Of a stretch of DNA of 46,118 nt, positions 24,801 to 34,600 are shown piece by piece. The translations under genes and the position numbers were made by a program. The DNA comes from a virus, in the IMG/VR virus record IMGVR_UViG_3300010148_000023, positions 1-46,118 of that record; one strand, written 5' to 3'. The notes beneath the pieces were generated by a model, which was given only the letters and a program-made list of their open reading frames with translations, did not search any database and was not told the DNA's origin. The stretch's first letter is position 1, and each line of letters opens with the position of its first letter.

Positions 24801-27113
24801 TCTAAGTGTTGCTATCAACTTGGCAGAACCAATTCCATCCAATCCATTAATACTTAATGATTGAGATCCATTGCTGAATACAAACTTGTCTGAACTTAAT
24901 GCTTCTAGAGATCCATCACTACGCATTAAGCAGTAATTTTCTTCATCATATGGAAGGAATGTTTCTTGACCACTGCCACTAGCAATTGTGTTAGTAGATC
25001 CGTTTGTTATAGTTACGGTATATTCTTTTCTTATTGTTAGATTTGCATTAGTCAAATCAACATTTGCTACTTTATAATCTGTTATTTTAGTGTATAAAGA
25101 TTCAGAATCTTGATCACCAAATGTTGAGAAACTAGATTCTAATATTTTAAAATCAGATGGATTTATGCTAGATGTAGGTAAACCACCATCATTAACTCCA
25201 CTAACTGTAGTTACTCCAGAAATAGTAAGTGAATGTTGTGAAACTGATTCAATTTTTGCATATGTTGGAACAGTTAATGCTGGATTTGTAAACTCTACTA
25301 AATTACCAACAGTTGCAATTCCCACAAAGAATTTGGTAGGATCTGTATTGGTTACAGTGCTTATTCCTAATGTTGTTGATATTCCTGTTATATTAACTTG
25401 ACCAATAGTAGAATGAACAGATTGCTCAACGTTTGCATTGAAAGTGCTTGCTGCTCCTACTTGACCAAATACTGATTTAACATCATTAGAATTGAATGAT
25501 GTTGCCGCAGCTGCAATATTCCCACTCTCTATACCATTGAATATAAATTGCTCACCCTGAACAAATTTTCCTTTTACATTATATGCAGTTATGATTCCAG
25601 AATTAGTTACAGAATTTCTAAGATATCCAACCGCACCACTAGATTTTCCTTTTATGTGTGTAGGAGTGGAAAGTGTCAGTGGTGTGTTTGATGTTATTTC
25701 AGTATAAGTTTGAATATCATATAGAGAAATATCAAACTCATTTGTGTTTGGATTTAATGTGTCATATGAACCAGATTCTAAAGCAAAATCATAAACTCTA
25801 GCAAGTCCTATCTCCTTTCCTGCTGCAGTTGAAGATGTAAGTCCAATTCTATTATCTCTTAAACTTACAGTATAAGAAGTTCCAAGACCTATGGTTGGAG
25901 ATCCATGAACTGTGTTAAGAGTAAATGTAGGACCAGTTACATAATTAAGACTTTGATCTTTTAGTTCTCTTACAGTTCTTGGTTTAGAAAAATCTAAAAA
26001 TCTATTAGTTGTATTCTCTGATTCATATCCTCTAACGTATGCTTTTCCTGGTGATATTTTGTATGTTGCTAAAGATTCAGATGGAAAATTATTATTATAT
26101 GTTAATTGGTTAGCATCAAAGATACCTTTGTTTCCTCTGTAATTATTTAAAGTCTCTTTTGCTGTTACGTTAAATGGAATTACATAGTAGTCACCAGATT
26201 CATCAAAAGTTCTTCTGGCAAATTCATCTGAAAGATCATTATATTCAGTGTTTATGTTTTGAGATATTATTTGACCATTGTGTATCTCCATCAACTCAAT
26301 GAAGTTTGGAGACAAAGTAGAATTTATACTTCTCTTAGTTAGAAATCCTCTTATTTTTAATCTATCTGCACCAGGCGCAGTAAAGTTATTGAATGATGAA
26401 GCATTATCTGTTAGTGCTTTATCAATATCAGAATTTATAAGTTCCTCAGAAATTTCTAATCCAACTTTATATGATGGAAGTGTACTATATGGTTCTAATA
26501 TTATTGACTGTTTAGGAATTTCTACAAAAAATCCTCTTATGAAATATACACCACCAGACAATTCACATCCAGAACCGAATGTGGTTGCCATAGTAGCAGG
26601 AGTTCTTGCTATTCCTTCACCAGATTGAATTATTACATTTGCGTTTGTTATAGAACTTTCTATAATCAAAGTTTCTGATGGAAGAAATACTGAATTCTCG
26701 TTATCTGTTGAAGAATCTAAGTAATTTACAAATAAAGTATAAGGGTCATTTGGAAAAGCATTTAAACTTAGATATGCTTTTATCTTTGCTCTTACTCCAG
26801 ACTGAGCACCAACAACAGTTTTATCTAAGATATCGTCAAGATATGTAGTTACTGGAACACCAGCAAATTCTCTTTCTACCCTTACCACAGGATAAGCATC
26901 ATTATATTTTAAACCACCACCAGTTACAGATGATCCCTCTTTGAAAACATGATTTCCAAATTTTTCAATTTGGTCCTGAAGAATTGACTGTATGCCAGTT
27001 AATTCTCTAGCCTGTACAGGTAATCCTGGTTTGAATAAAATTTTGAAATAATTATCAGACGGATTAAAATCGTCAAAGTACGGTGCAACGTTTAAATTGG
27101 TTTCCTGTGGCAT
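18810..27113 (-). CDS. Giant DUF4815-type virion protein (2767 residues)
   Basis: This is a giant virion protein in the slot that holds gp9-gp12 in T4. The N-terminus (LNVAPYFDDFNPSDNYFKIL, then GLPVQARELTGIQSILQDQI) is the DUF4815 signature of marine T4-like phages. The helical segment DHKRYRMRDIRNLERRIKNL near residue 1115 is also typical. Residues about 1670-1715 contain Asp-rich loops (GDDDGDSSTADA, DTDNDSSTG) that could bind calcium. A DUF4214-like segment follows (LYVKYLGSQPDSQGLAYWTS, about 1768-1826). ACAAGDDPLAQSFFV near 1960 starts a jelly-roll-like region. Two GY repeats and a RGVDGT module (about 2194-2444) precede the end. Likely function: outer baseplate or fibre attachment. It starts 6 bases after gp8. 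Confidence 0.9.
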   Translation of the reverse strand: MPQETNLNVAPYFDDFNPSDNYFKILFKPGLPVQARELTGIQSILQDQIEKFGNHVFKEGSSVTGGGLKYNDAYPVVRVEREFAGVPVTTYLDDILDKTVVGAQSGVRAKIKAYLSLNAFPNDPYTLFVNYLDSSTDNENSVFLPSETLIIESSITNANVIIQSGEGIARTPATMATTFGSGCELSGGVYFIRGFFVEIPKQSIILEPYSTLPSYKVGLEISEELINSDIDKALTDNASSFNNFTAPGADRLKIRGFLTKRSINSTLSPNFIELMEIHNGQIISQNINTEYNDLSDEFARRTFDESGDYYVIPFNVTAKETLNNYRGNKGIFDANQLTYNNNFPSESLATYKISPGKAYVRGYESENTTNRFLDFSKPRTVRELKDQSLNYVTGPTFTLNTVHGSPTIGLGTSYTVSLRDNRIGLTSSTAAGKEIGLARVYDFALESGSYDTLNPNTNEFDISLYDIQTYTEITSNTPLTLSTPTHIKGKSSGAVGYLRNSVTNSGIITAYNVKGKFVQGEQFIFNGIESGNIAAAATSFNSNDVKSVFGQVGAASTFNANVEQSVHSTIGQVNITGISTTLGISTVTNTDPTKFFVGIATVGNLVEFTNPALTVPTYAKIESVSQHSLTISGVTTVSGVNDGGLPTSSINPSDFKILESSFSTFGDQDSESLYTKITDYKVANVDLTNANLTIRKEYTVTITNGSTNTIASGSGQETFLPYDEENYCLMRSDGSLEALSSDKFVFSNGSQSLSINGLDGIGSAKLIATLRKINVKEKIKTKKNVTILSIDSSKNSQSGVGATTINDGLTFSSIYGTRVQDEEISLGVPDVTKIHAVYESKNAAEVVFPKLVLVSIDSTSGKTDDMIVGEEVIGLSSKFVGLYVEKANDSTVSYVSINGVQPLAGEVLKFTESGIQATLASATFGSNDITDEFTFDNGQRDTIYDYSRLIRKSEFKEPVKKLKVVFESAFFSSSDTGDITTVNSYNDFNYCSLPKVNGVKVCEIIDIRPRVSDFSGTTRSPFEFLGRSFTQEGNSSANVLASDRSFLIDYSYYLARIDKIFLSKDGSFQLVEGNPSETPEMPNTINDAMEIATVNLPAYMCDVNEASLTLSDHKRYRMRDIRNLERRIKNLEFYTTLSLLESTTASLQIQDADGLNRFKSGFFVDDFANTDTQLRKTITKNSIDVKNSELRPAPFTNALDLELDPSTVGLRRSNNVLTLNFEEFVLIKQPHASRVENVTPYLVNYYSGTLNLVPSSDIWCDTIQLESKNITNTTYTSSESDGSHSGLSGVTWGAWNTIWTGEDVDSTTVTDFIEYGSTQTTTTLNITPTGFQTRTGTGSVTRETFDTTSQGNKVISSDIIPYMRSRNIRFRASKLKPVTRLYAFLDSENLSSYIIPKLLQVSMVNGTFEKGETVIGRDPSGVQLIKFRICQSNHKKGNITSPSSTYNLSPYDRSITIPENYAATSTILNVDTVSLAAKAKGEFHGFVTQGLRLTGQSSNAQATVSEVKLVSDVYGFAIGSIFIPDPNITANPRFETGMKIFRLTSSPSNSQIPGNVLTDATNEFEAKGTLSKNQETIITTRNIHTETVTQTEQISLSGDTITSSIINTNYNGLIDTTEEKKVVVFTDTNDQDFDDVPILDDNGNAVRDADGNIKFVQGGGVDIIISTIDFGDDDGDSSTADAIETFLDVQSTNATIKQFVETGVIDTDNDSSTGITVFSPITPEELGYYNNDDLSNPNIAELEVVDGKQELVTKGIGGAIGTQTQEDRSEDIAGSLYVKYLGSQPDSQGLAYWTSEIERIAAEGGDYDAAVSSVTDSFKGHPSVKALGVEASAAMGLQGQTLAAIAYDASLISSSETSGVTFTDQGKEGEYTGSTDWGSEEISATSNLNILKAAVVGKTYDKTTGQAANLDSFVTTQMALVSSGTIGIIEAAANISNLTDAEIASISGGQTTKACAAGDDPLAQSFFVSQPEGVFVTSIEVYFGSKDDTLPVTVQLRPMQLGLPTEKVYPFSEVTVLPEEIYVSDDASIATRISFESPVYLAGDTYHSVVLLSASNNYTAWISRMGDVDITTVNLPDSDQIMISEQPLLGSLFKSQNGSTWNPSQYEDLKFTLYKAKFTSPTGTANLNNPNLSQGVEQFLPIDSNALEITSNKVRVGLGTTVTSTITLGNSISQLGGTGTGNFVGSAGSAFGTMTLTNTGIGYTGNQTFTGVSLTNITGTGSNATANISIQNGVAIAATISVGGTGYSVGDVVTPTQIGSNTLGTNMRLSIGDLRGVNELIIDNVQGEFVTGVGKTLQFTNNSGVTADVNGAGGNVLITSTTTVTDGLHAKVNHRNHGMHSTQNIVGIEGVASDVPTTNLTSDYESSSTATITVNDASEFGTFEGVGVGTTTLGYLRIGGELVSYSGTTATTITGITTRGVDGTNIVNHFSGDIVEKYELAGVSLRRINKNHNLSDATVSNPIGLDFYTIKIDNGTASGLPKLHFTETKSTGLNGIIPTENIPFEIVKPIIENITPTGTNLTAQIRTVSGKSIDGNQISYRDMGFEGISLDSDNYMSSPRIVASRVNETNLLTTLPNNKSFTLALNFATSNQNLSPVVDLDRIGAVFTSNRVNNPITNYATDSRTSTVINDPNAFVYASKPVTLELPATSIKVYITGHINLTSDIRAFYAISNDLDEDLIYNPFPGFNNLLSSGQVIDPAKNDGLPDKSLPKTDKIAYTSSQVVYKDYEFTIDNLPSFKHFSVKLVGSSTNSAQPPRVKDMRVIALA

Positions 27114-27119
27114 GATTAC

Positions 27120-28673
27120 TTAGAACTGCAAAATGACTTTGATATCTTCTTTTTGATTTAGAGACCTAGTGATAGAAGGTCTGTTATCAACATATATGAT
27201 GTTTCCAGAATATTTTTTAACTTCTGGATTAGCCACACCGAGGGTAAATGACTGACCAAGGTTGAATGTTCTATTATTTATTGTTGTAGTAGAACCAGTG
27301 TATGAAGTATCAATACCTAGAGTGACACTACCACCAATAATATTAACTGTTCCACCCGAAGCAGGATCAGATGTGAATCTATGTAGTTCAAATCCATAAG
27401 TAGGATCTGTCTTTAAAGAACCATCACTATTAAATCCAACAAGACTTTTATCTTGCCAATATTTCAAAACTTGTGTTGTAGAATCATATGAAACAACTCT
27501 ACCGACTGCAGTAGATCCAACTCCAACAGTTTGCTTGACAAAACTATCAGGAGCAAAAGTAGCAGTGCTAGATCCAGAACCAACTAATTTTAAAGCATAA
27601 AGAGCACTTGCCTTATCAGACGATAGTATGACACTAGATCCAAATACTTGTGGATTTTCAACCAGTCCAACTCTAGCTATTTGATTTCCAGTAATGAAAT
27701 CTGGATTTTCAGTATCATTCTCTACTCTAGAATAAACCAGAACTTTAGATGCTCCCAACTCTCGATATATGTCAGCACCATGACCACCTTGTGGGGGTAC
27801 GATTACATTAAAAACTGGTGCAGTGCTTCCTGTAGGAACTCCACCACTTGCCAAATCTAAAGTACCATATGTATAATTAGATCCACCTTTAGATACGGTA
27901 ACAGAATCAACTTTTGAATCGTTATTGACAACGACTGTGCATTCTGCCCCTTCACCATCTCCGTGTATTGGAACTCTAGTGTATGTTCTATTTGCAGTTC
28001 CTAATCCTACTCCTCTATTAGTTATTGTTACTATCTTTAATTGTCCACTTGTTGATGCATGATTTCTAACAGGGGCATCTGTTGTATTTGATTCCCAATT
28101 AGATGGAACTGGAATAAAATTAGTTGAATCAAATTTTACAATTTCACTTGGTTTTATAGTGTACAAATATTTCCACACATAACCATCTCCACTATCACCA
28201 GCAGATCTTGGTTCTAAATCAGTAAATAATGGTTGATCTAGAGACGGTCTACCGTTTGGATTTTCAGGATCAGTTCCATTCTGGAGACAAATATAAACCT
28301 TAAAATCCTCATTTATTATATAATAATTTGAAGAATATAGATTAGTTGCTCCAGATGGTTTTGCAGTATTAGTTCTAGATATATCCCCACGATACATATC
28401 GTATGTTGTTCCAGAAACCCAAGAGGTCTTGTTTACAACTTGCCGCACATCACTGGCAGAAATCTTTTTCAATGCCACCATTGTATCCCAATAATCATTC
28501 TCTTGATCAAAACTATCTTTTGGGGCAGGAGGATTCGTGTCCCAAGTAGATACATAATCAGTAGGATTTGGAAGACCAACAAAAGAATAATAAGAATTGG
28601 TAGTCGAAGTCACGCCAGAAATAAAATTCTTAGCATTCAAAATTCTAAGTTGATCAGTTATAATGGCTGACAT
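27120..28673 (-). CDS. gp8: Baseplate wedge protein gp8
   Basis: This is a wedge component of the hexagonal baseplate. The N-terminal half is recognisable: MSAIITDQLRILNAKNFISG, YSFVGLPNPTDY, DSFDQENDYWDTMVALKKIS, VWKYLYTIKPSEIVKF. The 517 residues exceed T4 gp8 (334). The added middle carries two degenerate GY-type beta-repeats (about 211-298, for example ITNRGVGLG and SKGGSNYTYG) as found in gp14. The end (NRPSITRSLNQKEDIKVILQF) is again typical gp8. It lies between the gp7-position giant and the DUF4815 giant, and has an AATAAATA late promoter 19 bases upstream. Confidence 0.92.
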   Translation of the reverse strand: MSAIITDQLRILNAKNFISGVTSTTNSYYSFVGLPNPTDYVSTWDTNPPAPKDSFDQENDYWDTMVALKKISASDVRQVVNKTSWVSGTTYDMYRGDISRTNTAKPSGATNLYSSNYYIINEDFKVYICLQNGTDPENPNGRPSLDQPLFTDLEPRSAGDSGDGYVWKYLYTIKPSEIVKFDSTNFIPVPSNWESNTTDAPVRNHASTSGQLKIVTITNRGVGLGTANRTYTRVPIHGDGEGAECTVVVNNDSKVDSVTVSKGGSNYTYGTLDLASGGVPTGSTAPVFNVIVPPQGGHGADIYRELGASKVLVYSRVENDTENPDFITGNQIARVGLVENPQVFGSSVILSSDKASALYALKLVGSGSSTATFAPDSFVKQTVGVGSTAVGRVVSYDSTTQVLKYWQDKSLVGFNSDGSLKTDPTYGFELHRFTSDPASGGTVNIIGGSVTLGIDTSYTGSTTTINNRTFNLGQSFTLGVANPEVKKYSGNIIYVDNRPSITRSLNQKEDIKVILQF

Positions 28674-28691
28674 TTTTACTATTTTTTTAGT

Positions 28692-28699
28692 TATTTATT
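28692..28699 (-). promoter_or_regulatory. Late promoter AATAAATA for gp8
   Basis: The minus strand reads ACGAATAAATAACTAAA, overlapping the stop codon of the gp7-position gene and 19 bases before the gp8 ATG. Confidence 0.55.
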
Positions 28700-31600
28700 C
28701 GTTATAATCAGTAGATTTCAAAGGAGTAGTTCTTTCAACAATTGGTGAAGTGGAAATTCCCAATAAACCGTTGTTGTAAGATGTAAATACTTTATTTTTG
28801 GATCTATTATTTAGTTGTATTCTTCCCCAAGAATACTCACCAAAAACTTCACTATGCCCTAACCCAGTTAGACCATTGTAACTTTCAACACTGACAGTTA
28901 CTTTGGCAACAAAGGTTTGACCTATTGACACCGCATGAGTTTGAGCAATGGATACGGATGATACTTCATATATGTTATCAAGGAAAGAATTTCCAGATCC
29001 AACAACTCCGTTACCTGATAAAGAAGTAACTCCATTACCAATATTTGAATTGGATACTACAAAGTAATATCCAGTTTGTATCCCACTAACTGTAATAGCA
29101 GTTCCAACAACATCAGAGTTTCTGAATAACGAATCACTAGGTAATAATAAATCAAATACTATTCCAGTGGAAACTCCAACTGTAGTTGTGGATACTCCAG
29201 AAATTATACCAAAGTCACCAGAGTAAGTAACATTAAGTACATCTTCAACATATCCAGAAGTTTTTGGTTCTGATATTAAAACTTCTGGTGGATTGGATGA
29301 TGTGTATCCAGTGCCAGGATTTGTAACACTTATGGAATTAATTGATCCAGATGATATAGAAGCAGTGGCACTACCTCTTTGAGTTGAACCTAAACCAACA
29401 GGATTTCCAATTGTTACTGACGGACTAGCAGTATAACCTGCTCCAGCATTAGAAATCTGTATTGAACTTATAGTTCCCAATCCAGAGACAACTGCGGTTG
29501 CTGAAGCAGAAACAATAGAGTCTTGAGAAATTATTCTAATGCTAGTATTTTCTGTTGTGTTTTCTTTTGCATTATCAAAGAAGGTTCTTACATTTTCTAC
29601 AAATGCAACTGTTGAACCTAAACCAACAGGTTGAATTAGATTAGTAGATGGGAAAATCAAAGGTTCGTATAGAGGTCTACTCTTACTTACAGAAACACCA
29701 TCTATAAATTTATCTTCTGTCTGTTTTGACCAAGTTACAGATCTAACATAAGTTTCGTCTTGATTAATACCTGGTCCTGCGTATACGTTTGTATCCACAC
29801 TATCAGTAGCATTTACTTTGACAACTAATCTTTTATCCTCATCAAACTCTAGATTTTCATCATAGATGTCTAAATCATCTCCACGTTTAACTTCTTCGAG
29901 AATGTCAACAAATTTAGTGTCAACTGCACCAGTTCCCTGATAGAATAAAATTCTAACAGTGTCCTCATTTTTAGGTGCTTCAGTGAAAGTAATAAAACTT
30001 CCACCCTCAAATACATATCCATCACCAGGAACTTGAAGTATATCATTTATGAATATAAGAAGAGTATCTTCGACATTTACTGAAGATCCTAATCTAGACT
30101 TGATTGTCTTTTGAACTCCATTTAATTTTATTGGGAATGATCTAGTTGAACCATTGAAAAGATCACTTATATCATCTAAAGGTAGTAGATCACCAAATAC
30201 AGACCCACTGAAAGTATTAGTGCTAGTTGATTCAATCGTCAATCTAAACTCTTGTAAAGTAACAGAAGAATTAGTTGGAATTCCAACAGTTCCTCCGACT
30301 CCAATAGTTAATTCTTGAGATTCTCCGTAACCAGATCCTTGCTTATTAATTTTGAAATCAATAATACTAGATCCTTGTCCCACTACTATATCAACTGTTG
30401 CTTCAGCACCGATACCACTAGAACCACCAGCATACACTAAAGGAATATTTGTATATGATAATGGTAGATCAAACACAACCTCTGGTGGATTTGTTGTTGT
30501 GTATCCTGTACCAGGATTTGTGATTGCAACACTAACAATGTTTCCATTACTAATAGCAGCAGTTCCGATGAACTCAATAGCAGGAGTTCCTGTGCTTGCT
30601 GTCTTAACACCTACATTTACTATTGGTTGAGAACCTGATCTATATCCAGATCCACTATTTCCAATCGAAATAGAACTAATAGTTCCCAATCCAGAAACAA
30701 TCGCAGTTCCACCAGCAGCAACTAATGGTTGATATCCAAAACCTTGAGTTGATCCAACAGATATAATGACACCACCAACAGGTATTCCTGCTGTATTTGG
30801 ATCAGATGAAACAGACATTGCTGTTCCTACAAACTGGATACTGGTTATTCCTGCATTTTCTTTTAGAGTATAATTACCAACTACGTTAACTGGATCAGTA
30901 TGTCTAGATGGACCTTGTGCTATTTGATTTATTAATATCAATCCATTGTCTGTGGATATTCCAGTTACATTTTGTCCACCAGATTTTAAGTTAAAGGAAG
31001 TTTTAAATCCAGTAAACTGATCTGAGATATCATCAAAAATAATATTTTTGAAATATGGTTCATGAGGAGTGCCTGGTACTCCAGACCTCATAAATGATCT
31101 ACCGTTAAAGGTAGAGTGAGTTGCTATTCCAATGAAATCAACTTCGTCTGGAGAACCAGATGTGGTTCCTATTGGAGTTAATCCTATGGGAGCAGTATAG
31201 AAGTTTATAATATTTTCTACTATGTTAAAGTTACCATCAATTTTAGTAACTAAATCAGAAATCGCATGGGTTGACAAACTAGTTCCCATCCAAGGTCTCT
31301 TAACTCTTAACTTATTAGTAGCACCAAATCCAACTACATCAACTCTCATAATCTCATCATTAATCTTAATCAAATCACCACCAAATATTGAAGTGATTCC
31401 AGCAACAGTAACTGAGTCTGTGGATAGATCTACTCCACCAACTAGAGTGGTTGTTACAGCAGTTGATACGATGGGGGATTGAATTACATTATCTAAACTT
31501 ACAACTACTTTAGAGTTTTGTTTCTTAGATGTTAGGGCATGAGATGTTCCAATACCAACAGCAGTTATATTCAAAATCTCTGGAGAAGATTTTAAAGCAT

Positions 31601-34600
31601 TTTCTGCAGATGATGCAAATTTTAGATTTGAATCATCAGATGCTACCACAAAGACACTAGATGGTAATTTATCAGTAACACCAACACCAGGAATATTTGT
31701 GGATGTTATGCTAATTGCACCTTGACCAGCATGAGTATAAGATAATTCCTCACCTGTTACGAAATAATGATCTGGTACGAATACCTTATCATTTTGAACA
31801 TCTACAACAGTAGAGGCACTTCCTATAAAGTTTCTCTTGAATATTGGTAATTGATTATGATTAAGATTAAATTCACGTTTGACATCAGTTTCAGTTCCAG
31901 TATAGTTACCGAAACCACTGTCTATTGATGCATTAGTTAAATCTATAGCACTATCTGCAATTGTAGGATCTGCTAATCCAATAGATGCTTGGAATACTCT
32001 TACATTTACATTAGCACTTGCTAGAGGAGTAAATTTAAGTTGTCGTGTTCCAGATGAGATAGTTGCAGTGAAATCACCAAGATTTCCTCCAGATTGAACT
32101 ACACCATATTCTGTCAAGAAAACATTTGTTCCATCATCTACAACTAAGATCTCAGATGCTTGATATTGACTATTTGTTGTATCTTGTATACTAACGAAAT
32201 AGTAAGCACTTCTATATTTGTCACTATACTCTGCAACCACATTTGCAGTAGGTGAAGCTGATGATGAAATTGTTGTAAGTCTGGAATCAACTTTTCCTGT
32301 ATCAAATAAATGAGTTCCAATTCCAGTCGCACCACCATAAACATCTATTCTTATTGTATTGAAATTGTATCCAGTTTGTGTAGTAACTCCTGCAGTTGGA
32401 GTAAAGGTAACATTTATATTTCCACCTGAAATAGAGGCATCAAATTCTCCAAGTCCTGTTGTTCCATCAGGAGTAGTAGTATCTGTATTAATCTGACCAT
32501 ACTCTAGCAATTCTACATTTGTTCCATCATGAACAATAGTCAATTCATCAAATTCAAAATTAGCAAATGATGGATTGGTAGCACCAGCTGAAACATTAAT
32601 CTTAGAAGATCTAACTGTGGTAGGAATTGTTAAAATGTTTGTGGCTGTTGTAGTTCCTAAAGCAACTGTAGCAGTGCTACTATTAATCTTAATTGAAGTT
32701 CCTAAATTAGTTGCACCAACTCCAGAAATAGTATCTTCAATATTGAATGCTAAGTTGGTGAGAGTGTAATCATTTCTAGAAAATTTCTTAGGGAAGAAAA
32801 GAAGTCTTCCATCAGTACCTAGAATATCAAAGTCAAATGAACCTAAATCTGCTATAGTGTATACACCACCATATTGTTGTATAAAGGCAGTGCTATTATT
32901 ATGCAAAAGAGAAACGACGTATATTTGTCTCTCTAAAGTAAATCTAGAATCTTGAATATAAACAATATATTTTTTATGTCTAGCAGACGATAATGAGAAT
33001 AAATCTACAGCAGTAAATCTATCGGTTCTTGGTTTATCATTAAATTCAGAACTAAAATCATCAATACTCAAAACTCTGTTTCCTACAGATTCTATGTAAT
33101 CTTGTAAGACTTTTGTTTTAAATACAATTTCATTAGATACAACTGTGTTGTCATCAATCTTCAAAGTTTTTTCAGTAACTAGATCATAATCATTAAAGGT
33201 ATTCAGATCTAAGAAAGAATCTAAATGTGAAATAGTATCTAAATTAGAATTAGGAATAGTTGTTATTCCAGAATTTATTTGACTTGTATCTGTTTCTATT
33301 ACTAAGTCACTAAATTTTTTAAAACCAGCAGTATGATTTAAAGAAGAAACAGTTTCATTCCATTTTTCTAATTCTACTTTAGATTTTAAAGCATATGAGA
33401 AATACTGATAATAATCATTGTCATGAAGTCTTTGTAAATTATTATTTAAAAATCCTGTTTCACGTTTCCATCCTTTTCTAACTATTGATGATGATCCAAC
33501 AGAATATCTAGAATTATATTTTAGTCTTTCTCTTATCTTACCACTTGTGTTTGATGATTTTCCAACTATGATTTTATCAGCTTGGAATACATCATCAGTT
33601 GATGTTTTTAACTGTCCACTCAAACCATTCCATGAGTTAACGATACCTATAGTTTTATTATTAGAGGTAACTATTTCATCTTTTTCAAATTCGTTCTTTT
33701 TGATGGTGATTCCAAAAATTGGGAACCATTTTTCTGGTATTATTTTACCAGATGAATTATTAGGATCAAAGTTGCCAGCAATGTCTCCACCAGATAAGAA
33801 GTTCTTCATACTGTATGCAACAGTTCCTAAAGTCCCTCCAATATTTGGATCAGTAGCAGTGATTTCAAATAAATTATAATTGTAGTTTGAAGAATTATAT
33901 CCTTTACCAGTTGTTCCTAGTCCAACACTTACATTCTCTACTAGAACTTTATCACCAACATTAAATGGATATTCATCAGTGCTACTAAAACTTGCTCCTA
34001 TAGTTACCGTAACATCTCTAGTTCCCAAGTTGAAATCAATTGAATCTATACTAACTCCATTTGAATTATTAACTGGAATTATAGTGGGAAGAGAATTGCT
34101 TAATTTTTTACTATTCTCTACAATGGTAACTTCAGATTCTCCTAAAGAATATTCCAAATCAACATCATCAATAATTTCCTTTGTCAATCCATCCAAAACA
34201 ATTAAGTCTGGTGCGATAGTATAGTATTGACCAACTGAACTAATACCGATTTTATCAAAAGATGATAAAGAATCGATAGTCAAAATTTGAGGAACTAAAG
34301 CTTGAGGTGTTAGAGTTTTATCTGCTGAATACTCAAATCCAATATCCTCTATATCAAATTCTTGAACTTGTCCTATTGTTGCACTGGATGGTTGAAGAAT
34401 GGCTCCAAATCCTTTTGATGTCGTAACTCCTACAGTCCTAACATCTTTAATTCCTGGTAGTTTCTTATAATCATAACCTTTATTGGTTACTGATATTGAT
34501 TTGATAGTACCAGTGACAGATTTAGAATTTGTCTGATAAGTAAAATTACCATCATCTTCAGTGTATAGATCTTGAGTAGTTGGTTTTGTTAAAACAAAAC